Shown here piece after piece: positions 31,859-36,733 of a stretch of DNA of 36,733 nt (positions within the stretch are counted from its first letter, which is position 1; the number at the start of each line of letters is the position of its first letter). The translations under genes were made by a program, and so were the position numbers. Under the pieces are notes generated by a model. That model saw only the letters and a list, made by a program, of their open reading frames with translations. It was not told the origin of the DNA and did no database searches. This DNA comes from an uncultured Verrucomicrobiota bacterium (GTDB taxonomy: Bacteria; Verrucomicrobiota; Verrucomicrobiia; Limisphaerales; UBA9464). The stretch lies in the NCBI GenBank assembly GCA_903835555.1, contig CAILNN010000257.1, positions 1-36,733 on the forward strand, read 5' to 3'.

Positions 31859-33012
31859 GCGAGCGAACGGCCTGTTCAGGATGCGGCTCAACGCTGCTCA
31901 CAGAACGATATTGGGTACCTCGGCAGCCGGTGGTGTTAAACTACCGCTTTGGTAGCCTGGACGCGTCTCGAACTGTTCATCGCCGCGATCTGGAATTGAG
32001 GCAATGCAGCCATTGCGGTCTGGTGTTTAATGCCATTTTTGACCCGACGGTTATTCCGTACGATGAGAACTACGAAAACCGCCAATGTTACTCTGCGGCT
32101 TTCGGAGAACATCTACGAACGTTGGCAGCAGATTTGACGGCAGACAACCATCTGGCTGGTCAAAATCTTTTGGAGGTAGGCTGTGGCAAAGGTGATTTTC
32201 TCCGCCTGCTGTGTCGGACGGCTTCTGCGGTCGGCGACGGATTTGATACATCCTACGAGCCGGGGAGCGAACCCGAGCCTCCATCGGTACGGTTTCATCG
32301 CTGTTATGTTCAGGCGTCGGATATTCAGAAACCCTACCAAGCGGTTATCTGCCGCCACGTGATCGAGCATGTGGCAGAAATTGGGTTATTTTTACGCGAA
32401 ATTCACGCGATCGCCGTAGCCGCAGGGGACCCGGTGGTCGTTTTGGAGACTCCGCGGTTTGAATGGATTGTAGAACAGGCCAGCTTCTGGGACATTTTCT
32501 ACGAACACTGCAATTATTTTCCGGAGGCCACGCTTGCCTATCTATGCCGGGCGGTTGGATTTGATGTGGTCCGGCACCGACGGGTGTTTGGGGATCAATA
32601 TCAGTTGTTGGAGCTTCGGCCCAATCGCGACCGGGCGAGGGGAACGGCACCCGGAATCGAAGGCCGGGCAAGCCTGGCGAAGTTTGCACACCTCGCCAGT
32701 GAGAAGCTGAGAGTTTACTCGGAAACGATCGCCGCCCTCGCATCTGGAGGCACATGGGGAATCTGGGGAGCTGGTGCCAAAGGAGTCGCCCTGGTCAATC
32801 AATTGCCGGGAGATTTGCCATTTGTTGTGATTGATTCCAATCCGGCCAAACAGGGTGGCGTGATCAGCGGAACATCGGTGCCGATTGTGGGTCCCGGCGA
32901 TCACCGGGTGGCGAAGCTAAAGCTAGTGGTGATTGCCAACCCGAATTACGCCGTCGAGATTGGATCGGTTCTTCAACAGATCGGATTTCAAGGAACCACC
33001 ATCAACCTATAG
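31855..33012 (+). CDS. Zinc-finger C-methyltransferase-like SAM enzyme
   Basis: A 385-residue protein whose ATG overlaps the previous stop (ATGA). Its N-terminus has a zinc-binding domain (C7xxC10, C51xxC54). A class I SAM fold follows, with LLEVGCGKGDFLRLL at about 105-119 and HVIEHVAEIGLFL. FYEHCNYFPEATLAYL keeps the Glu-His pair of sugar C-methyltransferases. The C-terminal domain has WGIWGAGAKGVALVNQL and VIDSNPAKQG. This three-part layout matches Methyltransf_13/Methyltransf_14-type enzymes such as TcaB9 and TylCIII. The gene at 33822-35048 has the same plan, so the two are related, though clearly diverged. It may methylate a nucleotide-linked keto-sugar; whether it is fully active is not certain. 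Confidence 0.85.
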   Translation: MSERTACSGCGSTLLTERYWVPRQPVVLNYRFGSLDASRTVHRRDLELRQCSHCGLVFNAIFDPTVIPYDENYENRQCYSAAFGEHLRTLAADLTADNHLAGQNLLEVGCGKGDFLRLLCRTASAVGDGFDTSYEPGSEPEPPSVRFHRCYVQASDIQKPYQAVICRHVIEHVAEIGLFLREIHAIAVAAGDPVVVLETPRFEWIVEQASFWDIFYEHCNYFPEATLAYLCRAVGFDVVRHRRVFGDQYQLLELRPNRDRARGTAPGIEGRASLAKFAHLASEKLRVYSETIAALASGGTWGIWGAGAKGVALVNQLPGDLPFVVIDSNPAKQGGVISGTSVPIVGPGDHRVAKLKLVVIANPNYAVEIGSVLQQIGFQGTTINL

Positions 33013-33013
33013 C

Positions 33014-33781
33014 ATGAAACTAACGATCGATACCGAGGCAAAAACCGTTGTGTACGAAGGAAACGGCGGCATGGAGACCGTACCCCTTTATTCGGATCGC
33101 GCCTTTGATCTCATCGCCGACCAATGGGTGAAGGTGGGATGGAATCAGAAGTACTCGTATACCTTCTCCTGGATGGGGCGCCCGATCATTCAGTTACCGG
33201 AAGACATGGTTAGGACCCAGGAGGTGATTCACCGGGTGCAACCCGACGTCATTGTCGAGACGGGAGTCGCGCATGGGGGGTCCCTTATCTACTACGCGTC
33301 CCTCTGTAAGGCCTTGGGGCGTGGACGAGTTATCGGTATTGATATCGAAATACGCCCACATAATCGACAGGCAATCGAATCGCACCCGTTGGCGGGCTAT
33401 ATCACGCTGATTGAAGGAAGTTCGACAGACCCGGCAATCGTTGCGAGGGTCCAACGGGAAATTCGGTCCGGCGAAACCGTACTTGTCCTGCTTGATTCGA
33501 ATCACACGCGGCAGCATGTGCTCGACGAGCTAACTGCCTACCATTCTTTAGTGACGCCGGGCTCGTACATTGTGGCCACGGACGGAATCATGAAGGACCT
33601 TCAGGATGTGCCTCGGGGACATTCGAGTTGGAGTTGGGACAATCCTACCGATGCAGCAGCAGAGTTTGCGTCCGAGCACCCCGAATTTGCCATTGAGCAA
33701 CCGGCATGGCTGTTTAACGAGAGCGGCTTGACCCGTAATCTGACCCATTGGCCTGGAGCCTGGCTCAAGCGAATTGGATGA
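33014..33781 (+). CDS. CmcI-family methyltransferase
   Basis: The protein has 255 residues from the ATG at 33014, the first base but one after the previous stop. An open frame further upstream overlaps the methyltransferase and is ignored. The signature IVETGVAHGGSLIYYASLC is motif I of the CmcI/cephalosporin hydroxylase family (PF04989). VIGIDIEIRPHNR and VLVLLDSNHTRQHVLDEL follow, all in the expected order, with VTPGSYIVATDG near the end. The family includes O-methyltransferases acting on sugars, for example rhamnosyl and antibiotic sugar moieties. The historic 'cephalosporin hydroxylase' name does not imply beta-lactam synthesis. Lying between two C-methyltransferase-type genes, it probably methylates a hydroxyl of the same deoxysugar or its glycan. 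Confidence 0.9.
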   Translation: MKLTIDTEAKTVVYEGNGGMETVPLYSDRAFDLIADQWVKVGWNQKYSYTFSWMGRPIIQLPEDMVRTQEVIHRVQPDVIVETGVAHGGSLIYYASLCKALGRGRVIGIDIEIRPHNRQAIESHPLAGYITLIEGSSTDPAIVARVQREIRSGETVLVLLDSNHTRQHVLDELTAYHSLVTPGSYIVATDGIMKDLQDVPRGHSSWSWDNPTDAAAEFASEHPEFAIEQPAWLFNESGLTRNLTHWPGAWLKRIG

Positions 33782-33821
33782 TCCGTGGCTGCCGGAGGTC
33801 CTGTTTTCCAATTTTTTCCCC

Positions 33822-35048
33822 ATGTCACCCTTTACATGCCGTTCCTGCGGTACCCCCGTTCGGGAGGATATCCTCGATCTGGGCCTTCAGCCGCTGGCAA
33901 ACAATCTCCTTCGTCCGGAGGACATCGAAAAACCCGAGCCGCGTTTTCCTCTACGGGTAGCGGTTTGCGCTGATTGCTGGCTCTTGCAGATAACGGAGGT
34001 CGTCCCGCCGGCAACCTTATTCAGTGAATATCTTTATTTTTCATCGTTTTCTGATGCGTTGCTTCGCCATGCTGCGAATGCGGCAGCCCGTTATCAGCAT
34101 GATTTTCAATTAGGCAAAAACAGTTTCGTGGTGGAAATCGCCAGCAATGACGGTTATCTACTTCGGAATTTTGTGGCGGCGGGAATTCCCTGTCTTGGCA
34201 TTGAGCCGGCGGCCAATATTGCCGCAGTTGCTGTGCAAAAGGGCATTCCGACTTTAAGTCGTTTTTTCAATGCGGAGTTGGCTCTTGAGGTGGTCGACAG
34301 GCACCGTCGACCGGACCTCATCCTGGGCAATAACGTATTCGCTCATGTCCCTGATATCAACGGGTTTGTAGCGGGATTGAAGACACTTCTCGCCCCAACC
34401 GGAAGAGTGGTCCTGGAATTTCCGTACGCCTGCGATTTGATCGAGCATCTTGAATTCGACACCATCTATCACGAGCATGTCTATTATTTTACCCTGTACG
34501 CGCTTATCCCACTTTTCGAACGACATGGGATGGCGGTTACGGATGTTGAGCGAATCGCGATTCATGGAGGTTCCCTGCGGCTGTCGGTATCCCACGCTGG
34601 AGCCCGCGAAAGGACTGCGGCGGTCGATCATCTCCTGGCCGAAGAAAAGGGCAAAGGGGTTCATACCCTGGCGTACTATGAGGGCTTCACCCAGCAGGTA
34701 TTGCGGATCCGGGATGAACTTGTGGCGCTGATTGGCCGCCTCAAGAGCGAGGGAAAATCGATAGCTGCCTATGGGGCATCGGCGAAGGGAAGCACACTTC
34801 TGAATTTTTATGGGATTGGTCGCGAGAGCCTCGATTTTGTCGCGGACCGGAGCACGGCCAAACAGGGTCGATTCACTCCCGGCTCCCATCTCCCGATTGT
34901 AGCGGCGGAAGAATTGGTGCGCCAGCGTCCGGCTTATGCGCTTTTGCTGACCTGGAATTTCACCGCTGAAATTCTTCAACAACAACAGACCTATCGGGAT
35001 TTGGGAGGGCGATTTATCATCCCCCTGCCCCGTGTCCATATCATCTAA
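33822..35048 (+). CDS. NDP-hexose C-methyltransferase (TylCIII/NovU type)
   Basis: The protein has 408 residues from the ATG at 33822, which fits the family's about 410. A TTG at 33774 would add 16 residues but overlaps the CmcI gene. The N-terminal zinc domain has C6xxC9 and C49xxC52. LFSEYLYFSSFSDALLRHA carries a conserved Tyr. The SAM motif is FVVEIASNDGYLLRNFV, and IYHEHVYYF holds the catalytic Tyr-x-Glu-His seen in TcaB9. The C-terminal domain shows AAYGASAKGSTLLNFYGI and VADRSTAKQG. These enzymes add a methyl group to carbon 3 of a 4-keto-2,6-dideoxy or related nucleotide sugar, giving branched sugars. The nucleotide here is probably CDP because an rfbF gene opens the cluster; that is inference. 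It is spaced 40 bases from the CmcI stop. Confidence 0.92.
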   Translation: MSPFTCRSCGTPVREDILDLGLQPLANNLLRPEDIEKPEPRFPLRVAVCADCWLLQITEVVPPATLFSEYLYFSSFSDALLRHAANAAARYQHDFQLGKNSFVVEIASNDGYLLRNFVAAGIPCLGIEPAANIAAVAVQKGIPTLSRFFNAELALEVVDRHRRPDLILGNNVFAHVPDINGFVAGLKTLLAPTGRVVLEFPYACDLIEHLEFDTIYHEHVYYFTLYALIPLFERHGMAVTDVERIAIHGGSLRLSVSHAGARERTAAVDHLLAEEKGKGVHTLAYYEGFTQQVLRIRDELVALIGRLKSEGKSIAAYGASAKGSTLLNFYGIGRESLDFVADRSTAKQGRFTPGSHLPIVAAEELVRQRPAYALLLTWNFTAEILQQQQTYRDLGGRFIIPLPRVHII

Positions 35049-35054
35049 AGAGCC

Positions 35055-35615
35055 ATGGTTTTCAAACCGGCGGCATTAGACGGAGTTTGGTTGGTCCAAT
35101 TGGAACCCCGAATCGACGAACGTGGCTATTTTGCCAGGACCTACTGCGCGGAGGAGTTTTCCCGGCATGGACTCAACATCGATTGGCCTCAGGGAAACGT
35201 GACTCGAACAAATCGGCGGGGAACGATCCGCGGGATGCATTGGCAGGCCTCGCCAAAGCCGGAAGTGAAGCTGGTGCGTTGCGCGGCGGGTAGAATTTGG
35301 GATGTCATGGTGGACGTGCGTCCATCATCCCCCACCTGGGGGCGTTGGCTTGGGTTTGAATTAGACGCCACCTGTGGTCTTCAACTTTACATTCCTGGGG
35401 GGGTTGCCCATGGGTTCCAATGCCTAGAAGATGGGAGTGAGGTGTCTTACATGATGTCCGAGTATTATTTTCCTGAGTTGGCGCGGGGACTTCGCTGGAA
35501 TGATCCCGAAGTTGGCATTCGCTGGCCCCTGTCCGACCCATTTTTGTCGGCAAGGGACCAGCAACTCCCAAGTCTTTCCGACCTACTTACCGATGGCCCA
35601 TGGCAACCGAATTGA
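35055..35615 (+). CDS. rfbC: dTDP-4-dehydrorhamnose 3,5-epimerase-like protein
   Basis: A 186-residue cupin-fold epimerase starting 6 bases after the C-methyltransferase stop. RmlC family residues are seen: RGTIRGMHWQ with catalytic His62, the Lys in KLVRCAAGRIWDVMVD (Lys72), and YIPGGVAHGFQCLED, with SYMMSEYYFPE carrying the conserved Tyr. RmlC acts on dTDP-4-keto-6-deoxyglucose, but relatives act on other NDP-4-keto sugars after C-methylation. A 5-epimerase or 3,5-epimerase of the branched sugar is likely here. No rfbA, rfbB or rfbD genes of the rhamnose pathway adjoin it. It overlaps the following GT2 gene by 16 bases. The family is sure; the exact nucleotide is not. Confidence 0.9.
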   Translation: MVFKPAALDGVWLVQLEPRIDERGYFARTYCAEEFSRHGLNIDWPQGNVTRTNRRGTIRGMHWQASPKPEVKLVRCAAGRIWDVMVDVRPSSPTWGRWLGFELDATCGLQLYIPGGVAHGFQCLEDGSEVSYMMSEYYFPELARGLRWNDPEVGIRWPLSDPFLSARDQQLPSLSDLLTDGPWQPN

Positions 35616-36580
35616 TAACGGCAATCCCCGTCTACAATGGCGAGCGTTTTCTCCCGGCAACTCTGGAGTGCCTTGCGGCCCAAACTCGAAGACCCGATCG
35701 ATTGGTCGTGATCGACAATGGGTCGACGGACCGAACGCCCGAGATAATTCGTTCGTTTGGTCCCATTCGTTGTGAATACCGGAGGAACGACCGGAACCTG
35801 GGTGTCCTTGGAAACTTGAACCGGTGTTTGCAACTGAGTTCCGAAACACGCCACCTCCATCTCTTGATGGCGGACGATTTAGTGAAGCCGACCTTTTACG
35901 AACGATTGGTTCAGGTGCTGCGAATGGCACCGAATCGAGGTCTAGCGTATTCATTCCATGAGAATATATCCCAAGCGGGAGCGGTATTGGGACGGGCGCA
36001 GACGGCGGCAGAGGGGCCACCGCGTCGGGTACCCCTAAAGACGTTTTTGATACCCCAGTCTGAGTGTCAAACCGTCATTCTTCCGGGGGTCCTTTTCAAG
36101 ACTGACTTCCAACCGCCCGTCTGCGAGTTTCGCAACATGCCCCAGGTCGGGGACGGACTTTTTCTGGCTGAATGGGCGGTCAAGACGGGCAGCGTCTTTG
36201 AGGTGCGGGAGTTTCTATGCCAATATAGACTTCACCCGTTTAGTGCGTCTTCCAAGCACATTTACGACCTACAAGCGTTTGTACGGGATGAATGGGAATT
36301 GGCGAAAACTATTCGAGAGTGGATAGAGGAACCTTTCCTGCTTCGCCAACTTCGGCGACTTCGGCTCTGGGCGATGTATTCCGCACGGACGCAGGTCAAA
36401 GTGGACATGATGCGAAAACTGCGACCGGAATTTGCGCGTGATATCCGGCAATTCCAAGTCGAAGCGTTTGGATTTTGGGGAATGACAGCCGGGGTATTAT
36501 CAGTCCGGGCACGGGACATGCTTCGAAAGCTGCGCGGACGCTCAACGCGAGCCGATGAATTGCTTTCCACGACGGTGTAG
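35600..36580 (+). CDS. Family 2 glycosyltransferase
   Basis: The 326 residues begin LITAIPVYNGERFLPATLE, the GT2 (GT-A) donor-binding start, followed by LVVIDNGSTDRTPEII. LLMADDLVKPTFYERLV holds the metal-binding DxD-type acidic motif, and a later GDGLFLAEWA is where the acceptor or catalytic Asp region falls. The C-terminal 100 residues are basic and helical, with FLLRQLRRLRLW and RDMLRKLRGRS but no clear membrane span, perhaps a peripheral membrane anchor. It overlaps the epimerase by 16 bases and is the last gene of the sugar run. It is the natural candidate to transfer the finished deoxysugar to a glycan. Nothing recognisable follows in 36581-36733. Confidence 0.88.
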   Translation: MATELITAIPVYNGERFLPATLECLAAQTRRPDRLVVIDNGSTDRTPEIIRSFGPIRCEYRRNDRNLGVLGNLNRCLQLSSETRHLHLLMADDLVKPTFYERLVQVLRMAPNRGLAYSFHENISQAGAVLGRAQTAAEGPPRRVPLKTFLIPQSECQTVILPGVLFKTDFQPPVCEFRNMPQVGDGLFLAEWAVKTGSVFEVREFLCQYRLHPFSASSKHIYDLQAFVRDEWELAKTIREWIEEPFLLRQLRRLRLWAMYSARTQVKVDMMRKLRPEFARDIRQFQVEAFGFWGMTAGVLSVRARDMLRKLRGRSTRADELLSTTV

Positions 36581-36733
36581 ATCGGAATAACAGGAAGCCT
36601 GTCGGAGAGAGAATGTCACCTTGCGAAACGATGGCCCATTGGGTTAAAGTCCTACTCCGCTTGGTTTCCCGACCTGACCATGACGATTAACTCGCGCACC
36701 ATTTCTTCCCGTTTTCCGCTTCTCTGGGCCACC

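Noticed and set aside
33014..33781. Beta-lactam biosynthesis suggested by the cephalosporin hydroxylase family name
   Set aside because: The name is historical for the CmcI family; all neighbours are sugar genes and no beta-lactam genes are present.

Overview
The window looks like chromosomal DNA of a free-living, Gram-negative bacterium, most likely from the Verrucomicrobia (PVC group). This is inferred from gene content, not from a marker gene. The clues are a secreted PafA-like phosphatase, a PQQ-type beta-propeller with the N-terminal DWPKWRGP signature, a fused MFS/spermidine synthase, a pyruvate carboxylase, LPS/exopolysaccharide-type sugar genes, weak Shine-Dalgarno use, and many short hairpin-rich intergenic repeats. 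About 31 protein genes, one pseudogene and one tRNA can be supported.

Left part (1-11161). A TPR protein runs off the left edge. It is followed by a secreted phosphatase, a small membrane protein of unknown function, an M19 dipeptidase and a full-length pyruvate carboxylase separated from the dipeptidase by a perfect hairpin, tRNA-His, a SAM methyltransferase, a cupin and the C-terminal stump of a YahK-type alcohol dehydrogenase. The gaps hold three kinds of hairpin-rich interspersed repeats. In one of them a 15-bp stem is kept between two copies by compensatory base changes.

Middle part (11162-21111). Cell-envelope and protein-quality genes: an MFS/spermidine synthase fusion, a GT9 glycosyltransferase coupled to a PQQ propeller gene by a TTGA overlap, a divergent TlpA-type thioredoxin whose start codon abuts a perfect hairpin, a coiled-coil/zinc-ribbon protein, a DegP/HtrA protease with a strong terminator, and a secreted rhodanese.

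Operon 21446-25598. A phosphotransacetylase is present as two genes. The catalytic domain comes first and the BioD-like/DRTGG regulatory domain follows as a separate protein. They are directly followed by a YjhG/YagF-type sugar-acid dehydratase. This suggests coordinated sugar-acid breakdown and acetyl-CoA/acetyl-phosphate metabolism.

Right part (25709-36580). A surface-glycan region. An oxidoreductase, an SDR epimerase and a glycosyltransferase overlap one another. After a convergent M14 peptidase comes a tight seven-gene run: glucose-1-phosphate cytidylyltransferase, SDR reductase/epimerase, zinc-finger C-methyltransferase-like protein, CmcI-type methyltransferase, TylCIII/NovU-type C-methyltransferase, 3,5-epimerase and GT2 glycosyltransferase. 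It reads as a pathway for a C-methyl-branched, probably CDP-linked deoxysugar and its transfer. The expected CDP-glucose 4,6-dehydratase is not in the window. The last 150 bases (36581-36733) hold nothing I can identify. No CRISPR array, insertion sequence, rRNA or riboswitch was recognised.
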